From Desulfovibrio aminophilus DSM 12254 (GTDB lineage: Bacteria; Desulfobacterota; Desulfovibrionia; Desulfovibrionales; Desulfovibrionaceae), in NCBI RefSeq assembly GCF_000422565.1, contig NZ_KE383876.1, forward strand, positions 1 through 33,753: a stretch of 33,753 nt of DNA, written 5' to 3'. Under the pieces are notes generated by a model that worked only from the letters and a program-made list of their open reading frames with translations, was not told the DNA's origin and did no database searches. Positions within the stretch are counted from its first letter, which is position 1, and each line of letters begins with the position of its first letter. A program made the position numbers and the translations under genes. This document shows positions 20,996 to 29,532 of the stretch, one piece after another.

Positions 20996-22737
20996 CCTCC
21001 CTCGTCATCGACCTGTTCGCCGGAGGAGGCGGGGCGTCCGAGGGCATCCGCATGGCCCTGGGGCGCGACCCGGACGCAGCGGTCAACCACGACCACCTGG
21101 CCGTGGCCATGCACAAGGCCAACCACCCCGGGACCACGCACTACCGGCAGGACGTGTGGGAGGTGTCCCCGTCCTGGGTCACGCGCGGCCGGAGGGTGGG
21201 CCTGCTGTGGGCCTCGCCGGACTGCACGCACTTCTCCAAGGCCAAGGGCGGGGCCCCGCGCCGGGACCAGAAGCGCCGCGATTTGGCCTGGGTGGTGGAG
21301 AAGTGGGCCCGCGAGGTCCGGCCGAATCTCATCCTCCTGGAGAACGTGGAGGAGTTCCGCACCTGGGGCCCGCTGGACCATGAGGGCAGGCCCATCAAGG
21401 CGGCCGAGGGCGAGACGTTCCGGGCCTGGGTGCGCAGCCTGCGCCGCCTGGGCTACGCCGTGCAGTTCCGCGAACTGCGGGCCTGCGACTACGGCGCGCC
21501 CACGATCCGCAAGCGCCTGTTCATGGTCGCGCGCCGCGACGGGCTGCCCATCGTCTGGCCCGAGCCCACGCACGGCGACCCCAAGAGCGCGGCCGTGCTG
21601 TCCGGCACGCTCCTCCCCTGGCGCACGGCGGCCGAGTGCATCGACTGGTCCATCCCGTGCCCGAGCATCTTCGAGCGCAAGCGGCCCCTGGCCGAGAACA
21701 CCCTGCGCCGCATCGCGGAGGGCATCCGGCGCTACGTGCTGGGCAAGGCCGAGCCGTTCATCGTCGGGATCGACAACGCCGGGGCCTGGAATGCCGTCTG
21801 GCCGTCAGAGGCCCCGCTCTCCACGGTCATCACCAAGGCGAAGCATTGCCTCGTTGTCCCCACGCTTGTGACCAACACCACGGGCCATGCCCCGAGCCCG
21901 GCGGACGCTCCTGTTTCGACCTTGACCACGGGGCAGCAGCAGATGCTCGCCTCGGCCTGCCTCGTGGGCGCTGGCGGCCCGAGCTACGGCGGCAAGCCTG
22001 CGGACGCGGACAAGCCCTTCAACACGCTCATGACCGAGAACCACACGGCGCTCGTGTCGGCCTTCCTGGCCGGTTGCGGCGGCCGGGCCGGGCAGAGCCG
22101 CCCGCGCGGGTCGGATGAGCCGATGGCCACCGTCACGGCCAAGGGCGACACGGCCGTGGTGGCGGCGCACCTGCAACGCGACTTCGGGAACAGCGTAGGC
22201 CAGGATGCGCGCGCTCCGCTCGGCACGATCACGGCCGGAGGGGGCGGGAAGGCCAGTGTCGTGACCTCCCATCTGGTCAAGCTGCGCGGCACCTGCAAAG
22301 CGGGCCAGCCCGTGCGCGAGCCCATGCCCACGGTCACGGCCGGCGGCCTGCACGTGGGCGAGGTCCGGGCCTTCCTGGTGAAGTACTACGGCGAGGGAGG
22401 CCAGTGGCAGAGCCCGGGCGATCCCATGCACACCATCCCCACCAAGGACCGCATGGGACTGGTCACGGTCATGGTCCAGGGGCAGCCCTACGTCATCGCG
22501 GACATCGGCATGAGGATGCTCCAGCCGCGCGAGCTGTACCGCGCCCAGGGGTTCCCGGACTCCTACGTCATCGACCTGGAGCACGAGGGCCGGGCCTTGT
22601 CCAAGAGCGACCAGGTGCGGCTCTGCGGCAATTCGGTCTGCCCGCCCATGGCCGCCGCGCTGGTGCGGGCGAACTACGCCGAGGCCATCCATGAGTCCCG
22701 CGACCCGCTGCCCCTGCTGGCGATGGGGGGCGAGTGA
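20992..22737 (+). CDS. Phage DNA cytosine-5 methyltransferase with repeated target-recognition region
   Basis: 581 residues. Motif I is DLFAGGGGASEG (7-18) for SAM, motif IV ASPDCTHFSKAKGG with catalytic Cys78 (the phage SPDC variant of PPC), motif VI ENVEEF (117-122), motif VIII near RKRLFMVARR, then motifs IX/X RMLQPRELYRAQGFPDSYV and CGNSVCPP near 509-553. Between 275 and 490 seven degenerate repeats begin at residues 275, 307, 342, 377, 409, 444 and 478, each P-(L/V/M)-x-T-(V/I/L)-x-T followed by an L-V strand. The gene overlaps both neighbours by start-stop. It probably protects phage DNA against restriction. The core motifs are complete. Confidence 0.92.
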   Translation: MTSLVIDLFAGGGGASEGIRMALGRDPDAAVNHDHLAVAMHKANHPGTTHYRQDVWEVSPSWVTRGRRVGLLWASPDCTHFSKAKGGAPRRDQKRRDLAWVVEKWAREVRPNLILLENVEEFRTWGPLDHEGRPIKAAEGETFRAWVRSLRRLGYAVQFRELRACDYGAPTIRKRLFMVARRDGLPIVWPEPTHGDPKSAAVLSGTLLPWRTAAECIDWSIPCPSIFERKRPLAENTLRRIAEGIRRYVLGKAEPFIVGIDNAGAWNAVWPSEAPLSTVITKAKHCLVVPTLVTNTTGHAPSPADAPVSTLTTGQQQMLASACLVGAGGPSYGGKPADADKPFNTLMTENHTALVSAFLAGCGGRAGQSRPRGSDEPMATVTAKGDTAVVAAHLQRDFGNSVGQDARAPLGTITAGGGGKASVVTSHLVKLRGTCKAGQPVREPMPTVTAGGLHVGEVRAFLVKYYGEGGQWQSPGDPMHTIPTKDRMGLVTVMVQGQPYVIADIGMRMLQPRELYRAQGFPDSYVIDLEHEGRALSKSDQVRLCGNSVCPPMAAALVRANYAEAIHESRDPLPLLAMGGE

Positions 22738-25226
22738 TGCAGACCTACCGCGAATTCCTGGAGCGTAAAATCCGCTTGGCCCACGCCCGGGGCTTCGACG
22801 TGGACGCCTCCAGGGTCAACCCCATGCTCAAGCCCCACCAGCGCGACATCGTGCTCTGGGCCCTGGCCGGCGGCCGCCGGGCGATCTTCGCCGCCTTCGG
22901 CCTGGGCAAGAGCTTCATGCAGCTGGAGGTCTTGCGCCTGATCCAGGAGCGGGAAGGAGGTCGACAGCTCATCGTCGCGCCCCTGGGCGTGCGGCCGGAC
23001 ATGCTGGCGGACGCCGCCAAGCTCGGCATTCCCGTGGCCTTCATCCGCCGCACGGAGGATGCCGTCGGGCCCGGTCTGTACATGACCAACTATGAGAGCG
23101 TGCGCGACGGCAAGCTGGACGTAAACCTGTTCAACGCCGTGAGCCTGGACGAGGCGAGCGTGCTCCGCTCCTACGGCTCGCTCACCTTCCAGACGTTCCT
23201 GACCCTGTTCACCGGGGTCAAGTACCGCTTCGTGGCCACGGCCACGCCCAGCCCGAACCGCTACAAGGAGCTGATCCACTACGCCGGGTTCCTGGGCGTC
23301 ATGGACACCGGCCAGGCCCTGACCCGCTTCTTCCAGCGCGACAGCCAGAAGGCCAACAACCTGACCCTGTACCCGCACAAGGAGCGCGAGTTCTGGCTCT
23401 GGGTCAACTCCTGGGCGATCTTCCTGCAAAAGCCCTCGGACCTGGGATACTCGGACGAAGGGTACGACCTGCCCGAGCTGCACGTGCACTTCCACCAGGT
23501 CGCCGCGGACTCCGGGCCGGTGATGGACCGCGATGGCCAGCTCAAGCTCGTGGGAGACGCGGCCCTGTCCCTGCGGGACGCAAGCCGCGAAAAGCGGGCC
23601 AGCCTCCCGGCGCGCATCGCCAAGATGCTGGAGATCGTCCATGCCGAGCCGGAAGAGCATTGCATCATCTGGCACGACCAGGAGGCCGAGCGCCACGCCA
23701 TCAAGGCGGCCCTGCCCGAGGCCGTGGAAGTTTACGGCGCCCAGGACCTGGAGGCCCGCGAGGGCCACGTCGTGGACTTCATGGAGGGCAAGATCCAGTA
23801 CCTGGCCAGCAAGCCCATCCTGTCCGGGTCCGGGTGCAACTTCCAGCGGCATTGCCGCATGGCCGTGTTCCTGGGCATCGGCTTCAAGTTCAACGACTTC
23901 ATTCAGGCCGTGCACCGCATTCACCGCTTCCTCCAGGAGCGGGAGTGCCACGTGCACATCATCTACGCGGACACCGAGGCGCGGGTGCTGGAAGTGCTCA
24001 AGCGCAAGTGGCGTCAGCACGAGGACATGGTGGAGCGCATGACCGAGATCATCCGCAAGTACGGCCTGTCCCACGCGGACATGGCCGAGGAGCTGCGCCG
24101 GTCCATCGGCGTGGAGCGCATCGAGGTCCGGGGCAAGCTGTTCCTGGCCGCCAACAACGACTGCGTCGAGGAATGCCGGGGCATGGAGCCCGACAGCGTG
24201 GACCTGATCCACACGTCCATCCCGTTCGCCAACCACTACGAATACACCCCGAGCTACAACGACTTCGGCCACACGGACGGCAACGGCCACTTCTGGGAGC
24301 AGATGGGCTACCTGACGCCCGAGCTGCTGCGCATCCTCAAGCCGGGGCGCATCTACGCCTGCCACGTCAAGGACAGGATCCTGTTCGGCAACGTCACGGG
24401 CAAGGGCGCGCCCACGGTGAGCCCGTTCCATGCCGAGGCGATCTTTCACGCCCAGGATCACGGTTTCGACTACCTGGGCATGATCACGGTGGTCACGGAC
24501 GTGGTGCGCGAAAACAATCAGACCTATCGCCTGGGCTGGTCCGAGCAGTGCAAGGACGGCACCAAGATGGGCGTGGGCTCCCCGGAGTACATCCTGATCT
24601 TCCGCAAGCCGCAGTCCGACAGGACCAAGGGCTATGCCGACGTGCCGGTGGTCAAGGACAAGACCGGGTACAGCCTGGCCCGCTGGCAGGTCGACGCGCA
24701 CGCGTTCTGGCGCAGCTCGGGCGACCGCCTGCTGACCGCCGACGAGATGGCGGGCATGGGCCCGGACGTGCTGGCCAGGGCCTTCAGCGAGCGCAGCCTT
24801 CAGGCCGTGTACGACTACGAGGAGCACGTGCGCGTGGGGGAGGCCCTGGACCTGCGCGGGGCGTTGCCATACACGTTCATGGCCCTGGCCCCGGGCTCCC
24901 ATGACCCGGACGTGTGGCACGACGTGGTGCGGATGCGCACCCTGAACGGCGAGCAGAGCCAGAAGGGCCTGTCCAACCACGTCTGCCCGCTCCAGTTCGA
25001 CATCGTTGACCGGATCATCAATCGCTACAGCAACCCGGGTGATCTGGTCTTCGATCCTTTCGCCGGGCTCATGACCGTGCCCTACCGGGCCGTCAAGCTG
25101 GGCCGCCTGGGTCGCGGGGTGGAGCTCAACCCGGAATACTTCCTGGACGGGGTGAAGTATCTGCGCTGCGCCGAACAGGAAGTGACCGCCCCGAGCCTCC
25201 TGGACTTCTGCCGGAGCGCGGCGTGA
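22737..25226 (+). CDS. SF2 helicase fused to N6/N4 DNA methyltransferase
   Basis: 829 residues from an ATG overlapping the Dcm stop as TGATG. The N-terminal half is a Snf2-like SF2 motor: GLGKSF (54-60, Walker A), SLDEAS (136-141, Walker B), VATATPSPN (motif III) and FIQAVHRIHRF (motif VI, about 388-398). The C-terminal half (about 460-820) has the amino-methyltransferase motif IV as TSIPF at 493-497, then YEYTPSYNDFG, and motif I as DPFAGLMTVPYRAV near 773 in permuted order (beta class). It may methylate as it translocates, protecting injected phage DNA. DarB of P1 is a larger analogue by domain logic only. No missing core motif except the less common TSIPF for DPPY/TSPPY. Confidence 0.88.
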   Translation: MQTYREFLERKIRLAHARGFDVDASRVNPMLKPHQRDIVLWALAGGRRAIFAAFGLGKSFMQLEVLRLIQEREGGRQLIVAPLGVRPDMLADAAKLGIPVAFIRRTEDAVGPGLYMTNYESVRDGKLDVNLFNAVSLDEASVLRSYGSLTFQTFLTLFTGVKYRFVATATPSPNRYKELIHYAGFLGVMDTGQALTRFFQRDSQKANNLTLYPHKEREFWLWVNSWAIFLQKPSDLGYSDEGYDLPELHVHFHQVAADSGPVMDRDGQLKLVGDAALSLRDASREKRASLPARIAKMLEIVHAEPEEHCIIWHDQEAERHAIKAALPEAVEVYGAQDLEAREGHVVDFMEGKIQYLASKPILSGSGCNFQRHCRMAVFLGIGFKFNDFIQAVHRIHRFLQERECHVHIIYADTEARVLEVLKRKWRQHEDMVERMTEIIRKYGLSHADMAEELRRSIGVERIEVRGKLFLAANNDCVEECRGMEPDSVDLIHTSIPFANHYEYTPSYNDFGHTDGNGHFWEQMGYLTPELLRILKPGRIYACHVKDRILFGNVTGKGAPTVSPFHAEAIFHAQDHGFDYLGMITVVTDVVRENNQTYRLGWSEQCKDGTKMGVGSPEYILIFRKPQSDRTKGYADVPVVKDKTGYSLARWQVDAHAFWRSSGDRLLTADEMAGMGPDVLARAFSERSLQAVYDYEEHVRVGEALDLRGALPYTFMALAPGSHDPDVWHDVVRMRTLNGEQSQKGLSNHVCPLQFDIVDRIINRYSNPGDLVFDPFAGLMTVPYRAVKLGRLGRGVELNPEYFLDGVKYLRCAEQEVTAPSLLDFCRSAA

Positions 25227-25314
25227 TCGCCGGGCTGTGGGCGACAAGGAGGAAGGGGTGACGTCGCGGGTGGGGGACATGAGACATCAAACCGAACACA
25301 GTGGAGGAACCGAC

Positions 25315-25521
25315 ATGGCGGAGAACGGACAGAATCCCGGGGTTGAGGCCGGTATCGGCGTGGCCCGGACGGCGCTGCGCGTCGGGCAGGATCGGGCTAG
25401 GCGGCTCCGGGACATGCGCTCAGCCTTCGAGCGCGGGGACGAACGGCAGGCCTTGAGCCTGGCCAGGGAACTGTGCGGCCTGCCCGGCGGGGAACATGTC
25501 GACGCGCATCCCGGTTGTTGA
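25315..25521 (+). CDS. Small basic helical protein, possible excision factor
   Basis: 68 residues from the ATG at 25315 with GGAGGAAC before it. Highly helical and basic (ARTALRVGQDRARRLRDMRS, AFERGDERQALSLARELCGL). It overlaps the integrase start by 26 bases, so the two are translationally coupled. Small basic genes just before large serine integrases are sometimes recombination directionality factors; that role is inferred from position alone. The C-terminal codons from 25496 are shared with the integrase in another frame. Confidence 0.55.
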   Translation: MAENGQNPGVEAGIGVARTALRVGQDRARRLRDMRSAFERGDERQALSLARELCGLPGGEHVDAHPGC

Positions 25522-27046
25522 GGTGATCCGCGTCTCCACGGCCGAGCAGGCCAAGGAGGGGCGCGCGGGCATCGCCAGGCAGGAGGCGGCCTGCCGACGA
25601 GCCGTGGAGAACCACGGGCTGGAGGTTGTCCGCGCCGTGCGCTTGATCGACGTGTCTGGAACCTGTGTGCAAAACGCCCCGGAGATGGACGAGATCATGG
25701 GCCTCATTCGGGCCGGGCGCGCCCGGGGCATCGTGGCCGCCGACTTCGACAGGCTGCTGAGGCCTGACGATTTCCGGTCCTTGGCCGTGCTCCAGGACAT
25801 CAAGGAGACCGGGGCGCTCATCTACCTGCCCGACCAGGCCGTGGACCTGAATACTCAGGGCGGGTGGCTCATCAGCGGCATGCAGTCCATGATCGCGGGC
25901 AACGAGCTGGCCCAGATCAAGAAGCGGCTCAACGGGGCCAAGGAGGCCATGCGCCGGCGCGGGGAGCACCCAGGCGCCGACAATCTCCTACCCCTGGGCG
26001 TGAGCTACGACCGCAAGGCTAAGCGCTACTACTACAACGACGACGCGCCGCTCGTGGCCAGGATTTTCGAGGCGTTTTACCGCGGGGAGCAGAACATCTC
26101 CGAGCTGGGGCGCATGTTCGGGATCGAGCGAGCGCGGGCTGGGAAACTGCTCCGGAACCAGCTCTACATCGGCTGGCGGGTCTATGACCGGCGGCGTGGC
26201 GGGGATCGCTACGCCCGGATGGACGGGCGTATGGGCGAGATGCGCAAGGTGCCGCGGCCGCCGGACGAGGTGTTCAGGGTGCACGTCATTGAGGAGCCGC
26301 TGGTTCCGGAGGTCCTGTTTTGGGCCGTGCAGGACATCCTCGACGGGCGCAGCCGCAGGACCATCCAGGCCCGCATGAAGGGCCGCAGCGAGGCTCTGTT
26401 CGCCGGGTTTGTGCGCTGCGGGATATGCGGAGAGCGGATATACACCTCTGGCCGGGGGGAGGTGCGACGTGGGGCGAGGTATTACGTCTGCCGGCGGCTG
26501 AGTTCCTGGTGTAAGAAGCGGGGCATGAGCTGCACCCTGCCCCGGCTGCAAGTGCCCAAGGTCGACGCCATGCTGGTGGAGTTTGTGGCCAGTAGGCTGG
26601 CGGACGAGGAGTATGTGCTGGCCCAGGCCGAGGGGCTCGTGAGCCGGGCGGAGTCTGCGGCGCGGGCGCAAGAGATTGAGCAGGGTGAGCGGCAGATCGC
26701 CGCCATAAAGCGGAAGCGGGCCAGGCTGCTGGACGTCTACCTGAACGGCGACATCGAGCGCGAGGACCTGGACAGGAAGGCGGAGGATCTGCGGCGCGAG
26801 CAGGAGCGCACGGAGGCCCGGGTGGCGCGACTCAGGACTGAGGCGAGCGAGACGGACAGTGCGCAGTACGCGGACGCCGTGCGCCAGCTCGCCGAGGCCT
26901 TCGCCGAGTTCCCATTCTGGACGCGCAAGGAGCAGCGCGCGCTCCTCGAGGACATCCGCCCCGAATTCTGGATCACCCCGGACGGCGTCACCAAGGCATC
27001 CATCCCCATTCGGACCATTCCCTCATCCACCACCAAGATAACCTGA
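25496..27046 (+). CDS. Large serine recombinase (phage integrase)
   Basis: 516 residues. The catalytic domain begins VVEVIRVSTAEQAKEG with nucleophile Ser14, continues with DFDRLLRPDDFRSLAVLQDI and IKKRLNGAKEAMRRRGEHPG. The recombinase domain (about 160-280) carries PLGVSYDRKAKRYYYNDD and the DNA-binding SELGRMFGIERARAGKLL. A zinc ribbon (CGICGERIY, then YYVCRRLSSWC, MSC) and a coiled coil (about 375-445) complete the architecture of large serine integrases. Such enzymes integrate phage DNA at a short att core, usually next to their own gene. The gene ends only about 20 bases before a truncated capsid gene. Confidence 0.93.
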   Translation: MSTRIPVVEVIRVSTAEQAKEGRAGIARQEAACRRAVENHGLEVVRAVRLIDVSGTCVQNAPEMDEIMGLIRAGRARGIVAADFDRLLRPDDFRSLAVLQDIKETGALIYLPDQAVDLNTQGGWLISGMQSMIAGNELAQIKKRLNGAKEAMRRRGEHPGADNLLPLGVSYDRKAKRYYYNDDAPLVARIFEAFYRGEQNISELGRMFGIERARAGKLLRNQLYIGWRVYDRRRGGDRYARMDGRMGEMRKVPRPPDEVFRVHVIEEPLVPEVLFWAVQDILDGRSRRTIQARMKGRSEALFAGFVRCGICGERIYTSGRGEVRRGARYYVCRRLSSWCKKRGMSCTLPRLQVPKVDAMLVEFVASRLADEEYVLAQAEGLVSRAESAARAQEIEQGERQIAAIKRKRARLLDVYLNGDIEREDLDRKAEDLRREQERTEARVARLRTEASETDSAQYADAVRQLAEAFAEFPFWTRKEQRALLEDIRPEFWITPDGVTKASIPIRTIPSSTTKIT

Positions 27047-27066
27047 CAAAACGCGGGGGCCGCTGA
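27047..27066. other. Predicted prophage end/att junction
   Basis: Between the integrase stop at 27044-27046 and the broken capsid gene. The capsid frame stays open backwards through this gap and reads KTRGPL before MNVEHASVPC, the expected sequence of the intact protein, so the crossover probably lies within or just before this 20-base stretch. The matching left end of the phage is not recognised inside the window, so the core repeat cannot be defined. Confidence 0.5.
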
Positions 27067-27704
27067 TGAACGTGGAGCACGCGTCCGTGCCCTGCCTCCT
27101 GGAGGACTGGTACGGCGCGGACTACGTGGACAAGCTCGACGAGCTGAAGTTCAAGCAGGACGAGCGGGCCGTGGTGGCCAACGCCGGAGCCTGGGCCCTG
27201 GGCCGCAAGATCGACGAGCTGGTCCTGGCCCGCATGGCCTTGAGCGACAACGCCCTGGCCCTGGCCGACAGCGGCCTGACCAAGGCCAAGATCCTGGAGG
27301 CCTTCGGGCGGCTGAACACGGCCGACGTGCCGGACGACGGCTCGCGCTTCGCGGCCGTGGGCGCGCGCCAGTGGAACGAGCTGCTGGACATCTCGGAGTT
27401 CAAGAGCGCGGACTACGCGGGCGACCGCTACCCCTGGCTCAAGGGCACCGAGTCCCGCGTCTGGCTCGGCATCACCTGGCTGTTCCATTCCGGCCTGCCG
27501 CTCTCGGGCGGCGCGCGGACCTGCTTCGTCTGGCACAAGAGCGCCGTGGGCCTGGCCGAGGGCCAGGACATCAAGTGCTTCATCGACTGGGTGCCGGAGA
27601 AGGCCGCCCACCTGGTGGACCACATGCTCTCGGCCGGGGCCTGCCTCATCGACACGAGCGGCGTGGTGGCCGTGCCCTGCAAGGACGACAGCCCGGCTGC
27701 CTAG
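27066..27704 (+). pseudogene. Major capsid protein, N-terminal third missing
   Basis: 212 residues from MNVEHASVPCLLEDWYGADY. Conserved blocks of the podovirus/Mu-like capsid family are present: YVDKLDELKFKQDERAVVAN, AYWALGRKIDEL-like helix, TKAKILEAFGRLNTADVPDD, RQWNELLDISEFKSADYAGD, YPWLKG and the ending VPEKAAHLVDHMLSAGACLI. Family members start about 70-80 residues earlier, with the N-arm and scaffold-contact region that is absent here. The gap before it has no good ribosome site. The simplest explanation is disruption by the integrase-bearing element to its left. Confidence 0.75.
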
Positions 27705-27729
27705 CCGGTTTCAGCGAAGGAGACGAACA

Positions 27730-27972
27730 ATGGCTTACGACGGCAAGCAGATGCGCCTCATGGGCGGTGTTCCGGGCCAGCAGCTCTTCCTCTACGGCGG
27801 CGCGGACGGCGCCACCGAGATGACGGCCGCCGGGTACTTCACCCCGGCCGTGGAGGACTACAACCTGAGCACCGGCGACCTGATCCTCTGCGTGGGCGGC
27901 AAGCCCGCCGCGCCCAAGCCCCTGGTCTACGCGGCCAAGGTCGCGGACGGCGCGGCCTCGGTGAGCGCCTAG
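27730..27972 (+). CDS. Small capsid-associated phage protein
   Basis: 80 residues, GAAGGAGACGAACA before the ATG. MAYDGKQMRLMGGVPGQQLF, LYGGADGATEMTAAGYFTPA and VEDYNLSTGDLILCVGG show the pattern of the short beta-rich proteins that follow this type of capsid gene (a GYF------GD-I block), likely a capsid decoration or fibre-like subunit. It belongs to the older interrupted prophage. Confidence 0.65.
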   Translation: MAYDGKQMRLMGGVPGQQLFLYGGADGATEMTAAGYFTPAVEDYNLSTGDLILCVGGKPAAPKPLVYAAKVADGAASVSA

Positions 27973-27995
27973 GGGACCGACGACGAACCACGAAC

Positions 27996-28024
27996 CGGGG
28001 CCGGGCGACCGGCCCCGCGTTTTT
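27996..28024 (+). terminator. Rho-independent terminator
   Basis: Stem CGGGGCCGG (27996-28004), loop GCGA, then CCGGCCCCG (28009-28017) and TTTTT (28020-28024). It follows the small capsid-associated gene and precedes the tail tubular gene, so it would separate capsid and tail transcripts in the older phage. Confidence 0.75.
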
Positions 28025-28037
28025 CCGGGAGGCGGCC

Positions 28038-28622
28038 ATGGCCGTGAGCGTCATCGAAATCTGCAACAACGCCCTGCTGGACCTGGGCGAGGAAACCATC
28101 ATGAGTCTGTCCGACGACTCCAAACCCGCCAGACTCTGCAACCAGCGCTGGCCCGGGGTGCGCGACGCCGTGCTGCGGGCCCATCCCTGGAACTGCTGCA
28201 CGGCGCAGGCCGTGCTGGCGGCGGACGCCGCGCCCCCGGCGTGGAGGCGGAGCTTCGCCTATCCGCTGCCGCCGGACTGCCTGCGGCTGGTGCGGGTGGC
28301 CGGGCCGGACGGGCGGCTGCTGGAGGACTGGGAGGTGCGGGGCCGGGCGTTGTCCTGCGACTCGCCCGCGCCGCTACTCGTGGACTACGTGCGCCGGGAA
28401 ACCGACCCGGCGGCCTTCGACGCGCTGCTGAGCGAGACGCTTTCGGCGCGGCTCTCGGCGGTGCTGGCCTATCCGCTGACGGCCTCGACCTCGCTGGCCC
28501 AGGCGCTCTGGAAGGTCTACGAGGACAAGCTGACCGAGGCGCGCGGGGCCGACGCCCGCGAGGCGGGCAGCCCGCCCCCGAGCCCGGCGGCCTGGCTCTC
28601 GGCCAAGCTGGGCGGGAGGTGA
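28038..28622 (+). CDS. Tail tubular protein A-like head-tail adaptor (T7 gp11-like)
   Basis: 194 residues with GGGAGGCGGCC before the ATG. VSVIEICNNALLDLGEETIM, SLSDDSKPARLCNQRWPGVR, DAVLRAHPWNCCTAQAVLA, then YPLPPDCLRLVRVAG and RLSAVLAYPLTASTSLAQAL are the defining blocks of the gp11/tail tubular A family that forms the gatekeeper ring between portal and short tail. Length is normal. It is the last recognisable gene of the podovirus-like prophage; the tubular B and internal-core genes that should follow are absent, so this prophage is cut again on its right. Confidence 0.88.
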   Translation: MAVSVIEICNNALLDLGEETIMSLSDDSKPARLCNQRWPGVRDAVLRAHPWNCCTAQAVLAADAAPPAWRRSFAYPLPPDCLRLVRVAGPDGRLLEDWEVRGRALSCDSPAPLLVDYVRRETDPAAFDALLSETLSARLSAVLAYPLTASTSLAQALWKVYEDKLTEARGADAREAGSPPPSPAAWLSAKLGGR

Positions 28623-28626
28623 CAAA

Positions 28627-28646
28627 GGGGCGGCGCAAGCCGCCCC
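28627..28646 (+). terminator. Strong hairpin after the tail tubular gene
   Basis: GGGGCGGC (28627-28634), a GCAA tetraloop, then GCCGCCCC (28639-28646). It lies 4 bases past the stop but is followed by CTCACG rather than a T-run, so it may end transcripts only with Rho or act as a 3' stabiliser. The following DNA changes abruptly to AT-rich sequence. Confidence 0.5.
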
Positions 28647-28686
28647 CTCACGTTCAGGCGAGGGAACGATATATTGTTATAACTTA

Positions 28687-29436
28687 TTATTTATGTTGCC
28701 ATTTTTCAATATTCTTCCGATAGTTGTCATAATTTTCTCCGGCGCCAGTGCATAATTTTTCAACCGCCATTTGTATTATTGCCGGAAGGTAATTGTTTAT
28801 TCCTTGAAGTGCACTCAGAGAAGCGTTCATTTCACGCTGCCACATTGGTAGGATCTCTTTTCTTTCATCTACAGCAGGACCAGATGCCATTATTCGTATT
28901 GACTCAATGTGCCTTGAAATAGCGAGTATTCTTGAAAAATTAGAATAAATACGATGCACTAATTGAGCTGCATTCGCGTCCAAAAAAACTAGCTCGTGTG
29001 CAATTTTATTAAATATTATTGGTTCACCAATTGGACAAGGAGGGAATGGAGCTATTCCTGGCCTGTCCGGGTGATAATCAATCCCAATAAGATACTTATT
29101 GGTTTCTTCTTTAAATTGAGAATATGTAGCTATAATGTCATTTATAATAAGCATACTTATCTCTTTTTGCCGTTCATTTTTTATTTTAATATCTTTACCA
29201 TTTTCTTTAATCGATATTAAACAATATGATAATAATGATATAAACAATGCAACTATAGCAGCTATTGATGCTGACCTTGTTTGGACATCAGAAAATGCTA
29301 GCAATAAAAAAATGAAAAAAATAATCGCAGGAGCAAAAAAAGCGAGTGCAATTGAAAAATGTGGGATATAGCTTCCAATTTTTTCATACTTTCTAAACAT
29401 AATTAATTTTATATTTTCAAAATTCATGTTTTCCAT
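28687..29436 (-). CDS. AT-rich two-helix membrane protein (cargo gene)
   Basis: 249 residues with GGGAGGGAAGG before the ATG. Two transmembrane helices occur near the N-terminus (HFSIALAFFAPAIIFFIFLL, ASIAAIVALFISLLSYCLIS), followed by a long cytosolic helical domain (KEISMLIINDIIATYSQFKE, LVFLDANAAQLVHRIYSNFS). Its base and codon use (Ile, Asn, Lys, AT-rich codons) differ sharply from everything around it, marking it as recently acquired. I do not recognise the family. Proteins of this layout in prophages are often superinfection-exclusion or abortive-infection factors, but nothing in the sequence proves that. Confidence 0.75.
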   Translation of the reverse strand: MENMNFENIKLIMFRKYEKIGSYIPHFSIALAFFAPAIIFFIFLLLAFSDVQTRSASIAAIVALFISLLSYCLISIKENGKDIKIKNERQKEISMLIINDIIATYSQFKEETNKYLIGIDYHPDRPGIAPFPPCPIGEPIIFNKIAHELVFLDANAAQLVHRIYSNFSRILAISRHIESIRIMASGPAVDERKEILPMWQREMNASLSALQGINNYLPAIIQMAVEKLCTGAGENYDNYRKNIEKWQHK

Positions 29437-29482
29437 ATCCTTCCCTCCCTACAAATAAAATTAACAATTCTAGTCAAGAAAT

Positions 29483-29511
29483 AGAATACAGCATCTCAAA
29501 TTTAGCTGCAA
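29483..29511 (-). promoter_or_regulatory. Candidate promoter of the AT-rich membrane gene
   Basis: On the minus strand TTGCAG (29506-29511) and TATTCT (29483-29488) are separated by 17 bases, about 47 bases upstream of the start at 29436, in AT-rich DNA that fits an independently expressed cargo gene. Matches to consensus are only moderate, and a TTGACT further downstream is an alternative -35. Confidence 0.35.
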
Positions 29512-29532
29512 GAAAGACAAATAAAGGTTGGC

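Noticed and set aside
22674-25280. An 868-codon minus-strand open frame opposite the helicase-methyltransferase
   Set aside because: Composition is typical of GC-rich antisense (Val/His/Leu/Gly rich), and the plus strand encodes well-conserved motifs.
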